Shown in pieces: positions 1-10,100 of a stretch of DNA of 40,236 bases. The position numbers and the translations under genes were made by a program. The notes under the pieces were generated by a model. The model ran no database searches. It was not told where the DNA came from and saw only the letters and a program-made list of their open reading frames with translations. Each line of letters starts with the position of its first letter. The stretch's first letter is position 1. The stretch is from Candidatus Binatia bacterium (lineage in GTDB: Bacteria; Desulfobacterota; Binatia; UBA1149; JAJCZL01), in the NCBI GenBank assembly GCA_028278325.1, contig JANQEO010000065.1, positions 1 through 40,236 of the forward strand, written 5' to 3'.

Positions 1-1
1 G

Positions 2-751
2 GCTTCGGTGACCGCGCGCTTCGTGGATCGGGAGACGAACAAGCCGGTGGCCGGATACGCAATCATGGGTGGTGCACAGAGCTCGGGACCGTCGCAGAAG
101 ATCGGTGACGACGGGCGTGTGACCTTCAAGGGTAGGAATCCCGGGCTTCTCGAGATCAGCGTCGAGGCGGCGGGATACGAGCGTCATTTCCAGCACATCG
201 TCGTGCCCCCGGGGGCGAATCTCGATCTCGGGACGATAAGACTCGCTCGTTCGACTTCGATCGAGGGGGTGCTCGTCGACCCAGCGGGTACGCCCATCAA
301 GTGCCGATACGAGGTCTTTGATCCCGACCACCCGATCCGCGGCCAACTGCGACAAAAGGGCGGTCAGAGAGCCGACGAAGACGGGCGCTTCAAGATCGAG
401 CGACTCGGACGTCGGCGCTACCTCCTGCGTACCTGGGACGAGGACCGCGCCATCGTCATCACGGACGTGCACACGGGTGGCGGATCCGTTTCAGGTCTGC
501 GAGTGACGGTTCCCGAAGGAGCGCCGGTGACGTTGCGGCCGGAGCTACCCCGCGGCGAGATCCCCACGTGCGAGATACGCGGTTCCGACGGCCGGCCCAG
601 ATGGCGAGGGAAGCTCTACCGCCGGCTTGCCGTTTCGCTCCGGCTGCCGCCCGGCAGCTACACGTTGCGGATCACGAACGGGTCGATGGCAGGGCGCGAG
701 CACGCCTTCGTCGTCAAGGGTGATCCGGTGAACCTGCCCATTACGCCGTAG
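2..751 (+). CDS. C-terminal part of a carboxypeptidase-regulatory-like repeat protein (5' end outside window)
   Basis: The frame is open to the left edge of the window, so this is probably the C-terminal part of a longer protein. The visible GTG at 8 has no supporting upstream sequence and need not be the real start. The readable 247 residues contain at least two beta-sandwich units of the CarboxypepD_reg or SpaA type. Signs are repeats of the pattern V-D-(x)-G-T-P followed about 30 residues later by D-G-R-F-x-I, for example DEDGRFKIERL, and a closing L-P-P-G-S-Y-T-L-R motif. Such units are usually extracytoplasmic. The sigma fusions at 2503-5814 and 7167-10568 end in the same kind of tail, so this may be the tail of another sigma or sensor fusion. 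That is inference, since the N-terminus is missing. Confidence 0.75.
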   Translation, partial: ASVTARFVDRETNKPVAGYAIMGGAQSSGPSQKIGDDGRVTFKGRNPGLLEISVEAAGYERHFQHIVVPPGANLDLGTIRLARSTSIEGVLVDPAGTPIKCRYEVFDPDHPIRGQLRQKGGQRADEDGRFKIERLGRRRYLLRTWDEDRAIVITDVHTGGGSVSGLRVTVPEGAPVTLRPELPRGEIPTCEIRGSDGRPRWRGKLYRRLAVSLRLPPGSYTLRITNGSMAGREHAFVVKGDPVNLPITP

Positions 752-760
752 CTGATGCGA

Positions 761-940
761 TCAACGGGCCGCTTGCAGCGCGGTTTCCCGGTATGCGGAC
801 CTCAGCCCGTGCCTTGCCAGAAACTCGCTCAGGCTCTCTCCGTCGTTCATGGCGTAGACGGTGATGACGCACCCGACGGTGCGTGCGTAGGTCGAGGTCT
901 GGTCGTGCAGCGAGCCATGTCGGTGTGTGCCGTTTCTCAC
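761..940 (-). pseudogene. short unrecognised reading frame, possible gene remnant
   Basis: A minus-strand frame from a GTG at 940 to a TGA at 761 has strong G/C preference at third codon positions and a natural-looking composition (for example HGSLHDQTSTYARTVG and DGESLSEFLARHG). The frame is closed by an upstream TGA near 1016, and no Shine-Dalgarno site is seen before the GTG. I do not recognise a family. It may be the tail of a decayed gene or a true 59-residue protein. It sits between the converging ends of the repeat protein and the thioredoxin-like gene. Confidence 0.25.
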
Positions 941-1043
941 GTTCGCGTAAGAGCCCAGTGAGCTCCTTGCCGTGTTTCTTCCTGTAGAGGCTGCGCAGGC
1001 AGAGGGCGAATCTCAACGTGGATCTCATTCCCCCACGCTGCGC

Positions 1044-2354
1044 CTATCGAGGGACCTTGCGGTACTTGCGCTCGAGCGGTTTCAAGATGCGCTCGCGCTC
1101 CTTGTCGATCTGCTTGGCCAGCCCGGCCATCCGTGGTGCCTTGCGTTTGGCCAGGTCGGTCAACAGCAAAGATCGCGCGAGCTGATTCTCGATGAAGCCG
1201 TCGATCTCGGAACGCGTTACCGTCTTGCCACCGACGATCACCCCGAGGATCTCCTTCCGGTCCTTCGAGAACGACATCCCGCTCACACTGAGCTCGCGCC
1301 AGAAGTCCTTGTGGTTCATCCCGTCGTGCTTGGCGAAGACCCAGTGCTTGATCATCAGGCCTTTCTTCGCGAACTTGCGCGCGTCATCGAGCTTCTTGCC
1401 GCACCACTCCGAGAATCTTCGGTCCTTGGCTGCGATGGAGATCACGCTGCCCTTGGGGTGGCGCTCGATCAAAGCGTCGAGAGCGGCGTCGAACCGCTCC
1501 TCCTTGAGCAGGGCCTTCAGCTCCTTCGACGTGACGGGAAACGCCCGCCCGAGCGCCGCGCGTGCCCAGGCACGGAGATCGAACGACTCCGGGCTGCCGG
1601 CCGCCAAGGCATCGAACGCCGCCTGTCGCGCTCGATCGCTGCTGCGCGCACTCGCCTTCACGCACGCGTCGAGCAGCTTGCTTGCAGTCGCCAGCTTGGG
1701 AGCGCCGGCATCGCGCTTCGTTCCGCCAGCGGAGACTGCCCACGCGCGGAGGTCGAAGTCCACGGGCGCTTTCTCGACGAGGCGCTCGAGCGCCTGGCGT
1801 CGCTCCTTCTTGTTCTTGTTTCGCTGGCACTTCATCCACGACGTCAGCAGAGACGACGGACTCGACTCCAGCCCGAGCGCAGTCTCGATCGCGGGTTCGA
1901 TGTCGTACGGCCCACCGACGTGAGCGACATGGCCCTCCTTATTGATGAGCACGGTCGTTGGCCAAGACTTGATTCCGTACGCCTTCACGAGCTTCTTCGA
2001 GGGATCCGACCCCGCGGCCATCGTGTACGCGTGCTTCTTCAGGAACGGCTCGTACGTCGCGACGTCTTCGTACGAGATGGCAACGACGAGAAGACCACGG
2101 TCCCGGTAGCGGTCATGCAGCTCCTGGACGTGAGGCATCGCGCGAACGCAAGGCCCGCACCAGGTTCCCCAGAACTCGAGCATGACGACGCGGTCGCGGA
2201 AGGTGTCCGGAGTCGGCCGCTTGCCGTCGGGCGCGTTGACCCAGCCGGCACACTCGATCGGCGGCGCCGCGTCACCGACTTTCAGCTTCTGCGCAGGTGC
2301 GCTTGTGAGAAGCACCGCCGTAGTCAGCACGACCGTGATTGCGCATCGGATCAT
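1044..2354 (-). CDS. secreted thioredoxin-like (TlpA/ResA type) protein with unknown C-terminal domain
   Basis: This 436-residue protein begins with a signal peptide (MIRCAITVVLTTAVLLTSAP, cleavage probably after AQ) and then a thioredoxin fold of the TlpA/ResA class. The redox motif W-C-G-P-C is at about residues 65-69, and the cis-proline segment SWPTTVLINKEG follows about 80 residues later. It should act outside the cytoplasm as a thiol-disulfide oxidoreductase; the partner is unknown. About 230 residues after the thioredoxin fold are charged and mostly helical and match no family I know. They contain two copies of the motif F-D-L-R-A-W-A about 60 residues apart, so this part may be a duplicated unit. 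The start at 2354 is preferred over an upstream in-frame ATG because GGAGAGG lies just before it and the signal peptide begins there. It diverges from the sigma fusion at 2503. Confidence 0.85.
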   Translation of the reverse strand: MIRCAITVVLTTAVLLTSAPAQKLKVGDAAPPIECAGWVNAPDGKRPTPDTFRDRVVMLEFWGTWCGPCVRAMPHVQELHDRYRDRGLLVVAISYEDVATYEPFLKKHAYTMAAGSDPSKKLVKAYGIKSWPTTVLINKEGHVAHVGGPYDIEPAIETALGLESSPSSLLTSWMKCQRNKNKKERRQALERLVEKAPVDFDLRAWAVSAGGTKRDAGAPKLATASKLLDACVKASARSSDRARQAAFDALAAGSPESFDLRAWARAALGRAFPVTSKELKALLKEERFDAALDALIERHPKGSVISIAAKDRRFSEWCGKKLDDARKFAKKGLMIKHWVFAKHDGMNHKDFWRELSVSGMSFSKDRKEILGVIVGGKTVTRSEIDGFIENQLARSLLLTDLAKRKAPRMAGLAKQIDKERERILKPLERKYRKVPR

Positions 2355-2502
2355 GGTTCCTCTCCGTGGCCCGGCGGATGGCGGAGCTTCCGGGCTCGTT
2401 CGAGCCTCGCTAGCATAGACCCCGAATGAGCCGCTGGCGATTAGCATTGAAGCACTTTCCTGACCCCGATCCGGATTCGGCGGACCTGGATACAAGCGCG
2501 AG

Positions 2503-5500
2503 ATGCTTGACTCGACTCAGCACCACGAATCCCAAGACATCCTGGCATGCACGGAGCCCCTCCGTGCGCTGGTGAAGGACCTCGTCCGGGACGAGCAGGT
2601 CGTCGACGACGTCATCCAGGAGACCCGGCTCGAGATGTTGCGCCGCCGGCCGGGCGGGGATCGCATGCGGTGGGCGCGGGCGGTGGCACGCAACATCGCA
2701 CGCACGATGAGTCGAACCTCGGAGCGTCGGCGTCGCCGTGAGTATGCGACGGCGAAGACCGACTCATCGCCGTCCGCCAGCGATGCCGTCGAGCGTCTGG
2801 AGAAGCTACGTGGACTCATCGACGCGCTGGAGGCTCTCCCGAGTCCCTACCGTGAGGTGATGTGCCACCGCTACCTGGACGATGCCCCGCCTCGCGAGAT
2901 CGCGCAGGACCTCGACATCCCTTTGGCAACGGTCAAGGTCCGTTTGAAACGCGGCCTCAGGCAACTCCGTACTCGCTTGGACCGAGAGCACGGCGGGAAT
3001 CGGATTGCGTGGTGTCTCCCCTTGCTGCCCCTCGCCGGACTCGGAGTCGGTCCCATCGCTGCGACCGGCAACGCCGGCGCTACGGTTGCCGGAGTCGCAA
3101 TCATGAAGACGAAGATCGCACTGGCATTGACCCTTGTACTCGTTCTGGGGGTCGGGTGGTTTCTGGGAACCGTCATTCTGGATGACGAGGCGGGGCCGAC
3201 GCAGTCCGAAGTGTCAGCCAACGCCGGCGATCCGAAGCTGCGAACGGATGACGGTCAAGCACAGGTTGCCTCGCAGGGGCAGGCCAAGCCGTCCATCGCC
3301 ACGCGACGATTCGGCGAGCCCGTTAACCCGGGAGGGTTCGCCATCCCGATCCACACGTTGCGCGGCGATCGGCGCGCCTACCCGAATGTCAGGATCACGG
3401 CTCGCATCCACCTGGGCTACGCACCGCCTTGGCAGGTACCTCCGGGCGAGCCCCTGCACGAGGAGCAACTGACGTCGAACGAGCAAGGACGGATCGACTG
3501 GCAGCCCGATCTTCCGGAAGGGGCCTGCGTGCTCTGGTTCTCCGGACCTTCGGAGGGCCACTGGAGCCTTCCCGCGTTCCTGCCGGTCGTTCCTCCGCAT
3601 CTGCCGTCCGAACCGATCGAGGTGTTCGCGCTTCCTCTGGACGCCTGCGTCCAGGGTCTGGTGACGAACGAATCGGGAGAGCCGCTGGTCGGTGCACGCG
3701 TACGCACCCGTTTCGCGGACGTGAGCACCGACCCACGCGGCAGGTATCGCATCGCAATGCCCTCGGACCGTCGGAGCACGCAGGTGTGGGCCAACGCAGC
3801 AGGGTGGGAACAGAAGGCGTTGACGGCGCGCGATTTAAAGGCTGGTGCCACTCTGCGCCTCGACTTCTCGCTTTCCGCCGGGACGGTGGTGTCGGGGCGC
3901 GTGATCGACGAGAGTGGGAATCCCGTTGCGGATGCGATGGTGCGGAGCAACGACGTGTATGTCGAGACCCGCTCGGATACTGGTGGGAGGTACACGTTGA
4001 CGGGACTGCCTGCCCGCTCGGAGCGGTTCGGCGTGTATGCACGTAAGGACGGCTTCCTGGAAGCGAAGGTCTCGATGTCGCTTCCTCTCGAGGGGGAGGC
4101 ACCCGAACTCGTCATGAAGCGTGGCGTCGCCGTGCGAGGCCGGGTACTGGGGCCGGACGGCTCACCCGTTCGCGGCGCGTCGCTGTACATCGGCTTCTCA
4201 CCGTCCGCCTACAACCGACTCGATGCCGTCTCCGACAACTACGGGCAGTTCGCCTTCCCGTGTGTCGCGCCCGGGAAGCACACCGTCGTCACGCAGGCAC
4301 GCGGGCTCTCTCCGTCCAAGCAGGTCATCGAAGTGCCGAGCGACCGCCCGGCCACGGAGATCGACATCCACCTGGACGCCGGCCGCTTCATTGCGGGCCG
4401 TTGCGAGGATTCCAAGGGCGTTGCGCTCGAAGGCGTGTCCATCGCGGTCCGACATCACGGAGAGTATGTCGACGCATTGAAAGGGCGAACGGGATCCGAC
4501 GGCGGCTTCCGCATCGACGGCCTGCCAGATGACAGCGTTGGTCTGGAGTTCTACGCGACGAGCATCACGAGGCACGTGCACGAGGTGCAAGAGGTGGATC
4601 GCGACGATCTCGTCGTGGTTCTCCGGCGGCCCGGATCCGTCGCCGGACGCGTCATCGACGCCGATACGGACGAACCTCTTCCGAACTTCCGCGTGCGTTT
4701 CGTAGCTGCCGAGGTCCAAGCCAACGAGAAAGCCGCGTACGTCCACCGTCCACCGTGGGCCGCGGGCGGACGAGCGTTCGAGACGTCTGACGGTCGGTGG
4801 AGCACCGGCACGGCGCGCCTCGAGATCGGGAGCATTATCGGCCTGGAGATCCGCGCGGACGGCTATGTCCCAGAGATCGTGCCGCGCGTTGTGGTCTCGG
4901 AGGGAGCCGACCCGGACGCTCTTGTCATCCGGATGCAGCCCGGGGGCGTCGTGACCGGTCGCGTTGTCGAGGCGGGTACAGGTGGCGGGGTCGGGTTTGC
5001 GACACTGAGCCTGGTCGCATCACATCTGCCCTACCCCCACGAGTGGCCGGGTCGACTGGAGCGAGGAGCCTTTGCCGGCGCGCGGCCATCGGCGAAGACG
5101 GAAGATGACGGGTCGTTCCACCTGACCGACGTGCCGAACACCACCTTCTTCCTGGTCGTGCAGCCGAAGGGAGGTGCCGGCCATCATTTGGTGGGTCCCT
5201 TCACTGCACCGGTGACCGACCCGTTGGTTGTCACGCTTGGGCTCGGCAGCCGCGTCAGCGGAGTTGCGCTGGACGACTCGGGGCGCCCCTGCCCCGGCGC
5301 CACGATCCGCCTGTGGGAGCAGCGTCGCCCCGATACCGATCCGATGGTGAGATCCTACGATCGGTCGCGAAGAACTCGGGCGGGCAGCGACGGGAGATTC
5401 GTGATCGAGGGAGTTGGGCCTGGCAACTACGTAGTTGGACGGGCGATCGAGTTCCTCGATAGGGAGACGATCGCGTTCGCCGCGTACGTGACGGTCCAGG

Positions 5501-5814
5501 AGAACGCCCCGTTGGAGGTGCGCCTGGGGCCGGCGGGTACCGGCGGTATCCGCGGTCGGATCGAGGGACTCGATGACGTGCAGCGGGAGACTCTCGTGCA
5601 GGCGTCCCGGGGGTCCAAGAGGGGCGAACCCAGAACCTGGAGACGCCGCGCGCTCGTCACCACGGACGGCACATTCGAGTTCCGTGGTCTCGAGCCGGGC
5701 CGATGGACCATCCGAGTCTCGACCGGCTCCACCAGAGAATCACTGAGAGGCAACGCTCGTGTCGAGGTGACGGATGGGGCCGTGGTGTCCGTGTCCGTCG
5801 CCATCTCCAAGTAG
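2503..5814 (+). CDS. ECF-type sigma factor fused through a membrane segment to carboxypeptidase-regulatory-like repeats
   Basis: This 1103-residue protein has an ECF sigma factor at its N-terminus: region 2 at about residues 15-75 (DVIQETRLEMLRRR) and region 4 at about 105-160, with the helix-turn-helix segment PPREIAQDLDIPLATVKVRL. A hydrophobic stretch at about 203-226 (ALALTLVLVLGVGWFLG) should span the membrane. The remaining 870 residues are a chain of beta-sandwich CarboxypepD_reg-like units, each marked by G-R-V-(I/V/L)-(D/G)-x-x-G-x-P and a later D-G-x-F or G-x-Y. The likely topology is a cytoplasmic sigma domain and an extracytoplasmic tail. ECF sigma factors with C-terminal membrane extensions are known from planctomycetes. 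Release by proteolysis or signalling across the membrane is inference. An internal ATG at 3103 right before the hydrophobic segment could give a separate secreted product. Confidence 0.9.
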   Translation: MLDSTQHHESQDILACTEPLRALVKDLVRDEQVVDDVIQETRLEMLRRRPGGDRMRWARAVARNIARTMSRTSERRRRREYATAKTDSSPSASDAVERLEKLRGLIDALEALPSPYREVMCHRYLDDAPPREIAQDLDIPLATVKVRLKRGLRQLRTRLDREHGGNRIAWCLPLLPLAGLGVGPIAATGNAGATVAGVAIMKTKIALALTLVLVLGVGWFLGTVILDDEAGPTQSEVSANAGDPKLRTDDGQAQVASQGQAKPSIATRRFGEPVNPGGFAIPIHTLRGDRRAYPNVRITARIHLGYAPPWQVPPGEPLHEEQLTSNEQGRIDWQPDLPEGACVLWFSGPSEGHWSLPAFLPVVPPHLPSEPIEVFALPLDACVQGLVTNESGEPLVGARVRTRFADVSTDPRGRYRIAMPSDRRSTQVWANAAGWEQKALTARDLKAGATLRLDFSLSAGTVVSGRVIDESGNPVADAMVRSNDVYVETRSDTGGRYTLTGLPARSERFGVYARKDGFLEAKVSMSLPLEGEAPELVMKRGVAVRGRVLGPDGSPVRGASLYIGFSPSAYNRLDAVSDNYGQFAFPCVAPGKHTVVTQARGLSPSKQVIEVPSDRPATEIDIHLDAGRFIAGRCEDSKGVALEGVSIAVRHHGEYVDALKGRTGSDGGFRIDGLPDDSVGLEFYATSITRHVHEVQEVDRDDLVVVLRRPGSVAGRVIDADTDEPLPNFRVRFVAAEVQANEKAAYVHRPPWAAGGRAFETSDGRWSTGTARLEIGSIIGLEIRADGYVPEIVPRVVVSEGADPDALVIRMQPGGVVTGRVVEAGTGGGVGFATLSLVASHLPYPHEWPGRLERGAFAGARPSAKTEDDGSFHLTDVPNTTFFLVVQPKGGAGHHLVGPFTAPVTDPLVVTLGLGSRVSGVALDDSGRPCPGATIRLWEQRRPDTDPMVRSYDRSRRTRAGSDGRFVIEGVGPGNYVVGRAIEFLDRETIAFAAYVTVQENAPLEVRLGPAGTGGIRGRIEGLDDVQRETLVQASRGSKRGEPRTWRRRALVTTDGTFEFRGLEPGRWTIRVSTGSTRESLRGNARVEVTDGAVVSVSVAISK

Positions 5815-5880
5815 GTGGCAGCCAGCAATAGCTGGCTCCGTCCCGGGTTGCCAGACGCGTAGTGGGTGAAGACGGGAGGG

Positions 5881-6975
5881 TCATTCTCGAATGATCACGT
5901 CGCCGAGGTCCCGGTCCGCGACGAAGGGTCCGGCGATCTGCGCGGAAGTACCCACGAGCCGCTTCGAAGAGTCGTACACCTCGAAACTCAGATGCGTCAC
6001 CCCGGTATCCCCGAGCGTCGCTTGGAACCTCCTGGTCTCCACGTCCACACCGGCGCCCCACATGTGCATCGAGCTCTTCCCCGGCTTCCTTACGTTGGCC
6101 ACACATCGCACTCGCATCCACGTGAGATTGCGTCGTGACTCGGGCATGAGGATGCGCCCTGAGACCACGGGCATCCTGGTCAGATCGATGATGAGGTAGT
6201 CGCGGGGACAGTCGAGTTCGAGTTCCGGACCCTTGCGCCAGTCCTTCGGATTTGTTGCACCGTCGAGCAGGAATCCTCTCGGGAACTCCAAAGCGCCCTG
6301 CCAGTACGGCGAGATCTGGCCGAAGTTGAACACGGAAGGGTCGTGCGAGACGGCCATGATGACGGCCTTCTCCGGGAGCACTTTCAGGACATGCTCGCCC
6401 ACCGATGGAAGAATCCTGGCGGCGGCTCTTCGAGCGTACGCCGTCTTCTTGATGACCATTGTGCGATCCGCGGCGCGACCGTCGATCAGCACGCGTCCCT
6501 TGAGCTGGTGCGGACTCGCGAGCACGACCTCGTGCGTTCCGGAACCCGAGGCGAGGGTCTCGCACTCCATCAGGTCGCCGTCGTACATGAGGACACGGGG
6601 CACAAGCGGGATCGCTTCCAGCGTCACCAACCCTGGCGCGTGCGTCTCCCTCATCGCGAGAACTTCGGTATCGGTGAAGACGATCACCTGGACGTTGGGT
6701 TTGGCCCTGCCCTGGTCATCGAGCACCTTGATCTGCAAACGGGCCGACTCAGGCTCTGGCCGCTTGGCGTCGGCGGCGGGAGCCTCCCTGTAACGGTCGG
6801 TTTCGAGCGGGGATGTGCGCGCGGAGGAAGTCACGTCGCGCGCCGGCGGAGCGCTTGGGTGACCGACGTGCCGCGGACCGTCCGTGGAATCCGGCGAGTC
6901 GGGCCATGCCCACCACATGACGAAGATCGCGCAGGCGGCCATCAATGCGACTGCGAGGTAAGTCCTGTTCTGCAT
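5881..6975 (-). CDS. membrane-anchored protein with beta-sandwich repeats, unknown function
   Basis: The 364-residue product starts MQNRTYLAVALMAACAIFVM, a single N-terminal membrane anchor or uncleaved signal. A low-complexity Pro/Ser/Asp-rich linker follows (to about residue 80), then a domain opening with L-Q-I-K-V-L-D-D-Q-G-R-A-K-P-N-V-Q-V, which resembles a carboxypeptidase-regulatory-like unit. The rest is beta-rich and not recognised. The chosen start drops 70 residues of arginine-rich, unlikely sequence from the longest open frame. No clear Shine-Dalgarno site was seen. It is convergent with the sigma fusion ending at 5814 and divergent from the next one starting at 7167, so it may be a partner of either; that is inference from position only. 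Confidence 0.7.
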   Translation of the reverse strand: MQNRTYLAVALMAACAIFVMWWAWPDSPDSTDGPRHVGHPSAPPARDVTSSARTSPLETDRYREAPAADAKRPEPESARLQIKVLDDQGRAKPNVQVIVFTDTEVLAMRETHAPGLVTLEAIPLVPRVLMYDGDLMECETLASGSGTHEVVLASPHQLKGRVLIDGRAADRTMVIKKTAYARRAAARILPSVGEHVLKVLPEKAVIMAVSHDPSVFNFGQISPYWQGALEFPRGFLLDGATNPKDWRKGPELELDCPRDYLIIDLTRMPVVSGRILMPESRRNLTWMRVRCVANVRKPGKSSMHMWGAGVDVETRRFQATLGDTGVTHLSFEVYDSSKRLVGTSAQIAGPFVADRDLGDVIIRE

Positions 6976-7166
6976 GGGCTGTACTGTGTTCGCCTCGGCG
7001 ATGAGGCGCGGGACATCTACCCCGGACGAGGAGACTGTATCTGACCACGGTCGCCGCCACCGTCTGTGGCGTTGTGGCTGACCTGACCGCATTCTTGTGC
7101 CGCTCTCCAAAAAACCCGAAGAAAAAGCCGGCGTCCAGAGACAATCCCAACGGAGGGTCATGCTTC

Positions 7167-10100
7167 GTGGACTCGCTTTCGGCAACTCCGTCGCCTCAGG
7201 CTTTACTCATGGAGGTGCAGGAACCGGTCACGGCGTTCCTCCATCGCACGTTGCCGTCGGGCGACCTTGCGGAGGAAGCCGCGTCCCGTTGTCTGCTCGA
7301 GTTGCTCGCTCGTTTCAATGCTGGATTCCGGCCGCGGAAGGTGGTCCCGTATGCCCTGCGGGCCGCATGGAATGTCGCTTCGGATGTCCTGCGTGCACGG
7401 GGAATCCGCGACCCTGACGACCACGCGGTGAGCGAAATTCCCGTTTCGGACTCCCGGTCTCTCGACGACCTCCGCGACTGGATCCGCGTCGCCGTGCAGT
7501 TCCTCAAGCCGCAGCATCGAGCGGCGCTGTTCCTTCGTTTCGAGCGCGACCTCAGCTACGAGGTGATCGCCGAAGTGCTCGGGCTTCCCGTCGGCACCGT
7601 GGGACGTCACCTCCACGAAGCGCGCAACGCCCTGCGCGACGCCCTTCGCAGGACCGGCGGTGATCCGTCCGACCTCGGCGTCGTCCTGGCGCTGCTTCCT
7701 TCGCTGATGAAGGCTCCGTTGCCTACGACCGTTCCCGTCGCCGCACCGCTCGCCGGCGGATCCGTTACCGCCGCGAAGTCGGCCTCGGTTTCAGCATGGG
7801 TATTCGCCATGAAGACGACCACGATCTCCATCATCGGTATCGGGCTCGCCGTCCTTATCCTCCTGATGATGTCGGCACCACCGACGGACGACACCTCTGC
7901 GCACCAGGTCAGTTCTCAGGAAGCCGATGCGTCGGGCCGCGATCCGGATGTGGCAGAGACTCAATCCTCCCCGACCGACGCCAATGCAGCTCTCAAAACC
8001 GCGACCTATGTGGGGCCATCAGGCCCGCCCAACGCCGCTGGGTTCGCCATGACCGTCCGGGTCGTCGAGGACGCCACGGGCAAGGCGGTCCAAGGCGCTG
8101 AAGTCCAAGTCGAACTCGGCGACCCGAGCACCTTCAAGCAGTGGATCCATCGCCGTGGACGCACCGACCGAGACGGCAGGTTCCAGGTTGCCGGGTGCCG
8201 CCCGGGTTGCCGTCCCCATTGCTTCGTTCGAGCACGTGGATTCGCGCCCGCGTGGGCGTTCTTGTCGGAAACCCTGTCCGATCCCAAGGCCGGCGAGGTG
8301 GTGGACCTGGGCGAGATCCGCGTCGTCCCCGGCGCGACCGTCCTCGGGACGGTCGTTGACGATGCATCCGGCGACCCCGTCGCCGATGCTCAGGTGTCCA
8401 TGTGCTTCACCCCCTATGGTTCGCTCGGCCCCGACGCCTTCACCTCCTCAGACGGAAGAACGGACGGCAAGGGCAGGTTTCGAATCACCGACGTCCACCC
8501 AGTACGTGGCAAGCGCGCGTTCGTGCAGGTCGAGGGGTACGCCCACGCACAAGAAAACGCACCATGGCGGAGCCGCGAAGACGTTTCGGGGCGTACCTTC
8601 GACATGGGGGAGATCCGGTTGGACGTAGGGACGCGCCTTACGGGCAGGGCGTTCGTGCGTAGCACGGGTGCTCCGCTCGCGCGTGCGCGACTCGTCATGG
8701 TGGCAGGCAGCAACGTTCACCTGCTGCGCGGCTACTGGCATCTGGTCGGACGGACGGGAGAGGACGGGTCCTTTGCGATCGATCACGTGTCTTCGGAGGG
8801 ACGGGGCTCCTTCACGGTGTTCGCGCTGACGCCGAGGCACTGCGGCGCCGCCCAGGTGACCGTGGTCAAGGGTCGTCGCAAGCTCACGGACATCGAGGTC
8901 GTGTCCCACGGCAGCGCCCGCGTTCCGGTGGAGGTTCGCGACGCGCAGGGTGCACCCGTCGTCGGCGCGACCGTCCATGCGAACCCCGCATTCCGTCCGC
9001 TGGTGACTTATCAGCGCGCGGATCCAGGACTCGTCCTCGTGGACGAGAAGCGAGCCGAGATCGAAGCGCTGTTCTTCGGGCGGACGGGAGCCGACGGTCG
9101 CTGCACGCTCCCCCACCTTCCGTGCGGGCCTTCCGGCAGCGGCACGTACTCCATCGTCGTCTCGCGAGGTGCACGTCACCTGACCTGGACTCACAACGTG
9201 CGCGTGCAGGCAGACACGGTACACCCGACTCTGCAACTCAGGACCGAAGCGGCCTTGAGCCTTCAGGGACGAGTGACCGACCAAGGGGGAAACGCGGTCG
9301 GCGGAGCGGAGGTCACCTGCGGCCGGGTCCATCGCGCAACCACCGATGCGGACGGCCGCTATCACATCGAGGGAATCCAGCCGAGCCCGTCGCTGCCCCT
9401 CGAGGGGCAAGCAGAGGGCTTCATTCGGGCGCAGACGTGGCTCGAACACGAGCCGGGTACTGTGCTTCCCGACACGGACCTCGTCCTCGCGGTGCGCATG
9501 CCGGTGGCCGGACGCGTCATCGACGACGCGGGCAACCCCGTGAGGGTTCTCCTCGACCTGAGACGCACCGACGGCTCCCTGCGGCGCCACCAACAGCTCG
9601 CGGGCACGGACGGTCGTTTCCGGTTTGAGGACGCGGCCGAGGGCGAATGGGACTTGGGCATCATGAGCCTCCCGCGTGGCACCTCCTGGGAGCCCCTCCG
9701 CGATTACACCGTCCGAGGTGGCCAGGAGGACATCGAGATCGTGCTGGTGCGCAGGATCGAAGGCCGCTGTCGGCTCACCGCTCGTGTCAGGGACGTTTCC
9801 GGTGCGCCACTCGATCCCGTGCAGGCGAGTGTGCGGAGAGGACGCGGCGGAACACGGCACGTCACGCGAGAGATGGGCTCCGTCACTGCTGACGGGCTGT
9901 CCCCGGGTCCATGGACCCTGCGTCTCGCCGTACGCGACGCAGCCAAGGTCGAGGTCCCGTTCGACGTGCGTGCCGGCTCGACGTCTCACGTGCTTGACGT
10001 CACCGTCCCCCGTCTGGGCGCCATCGAGGCTACGGTCGACACCAAGAACATCGTCGACGCGTCGACGTTGAAGGGCGCCATCACGGTCCCGCGTCAGCGG

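Noticed and set aside
972..2429. Long plus-strand open frame opposite the thioredoxin-like gene
   Set aside because: Arginine/leucine-rich shadow of the high-GC codon bias of the opposite gene; no domain or start signal.
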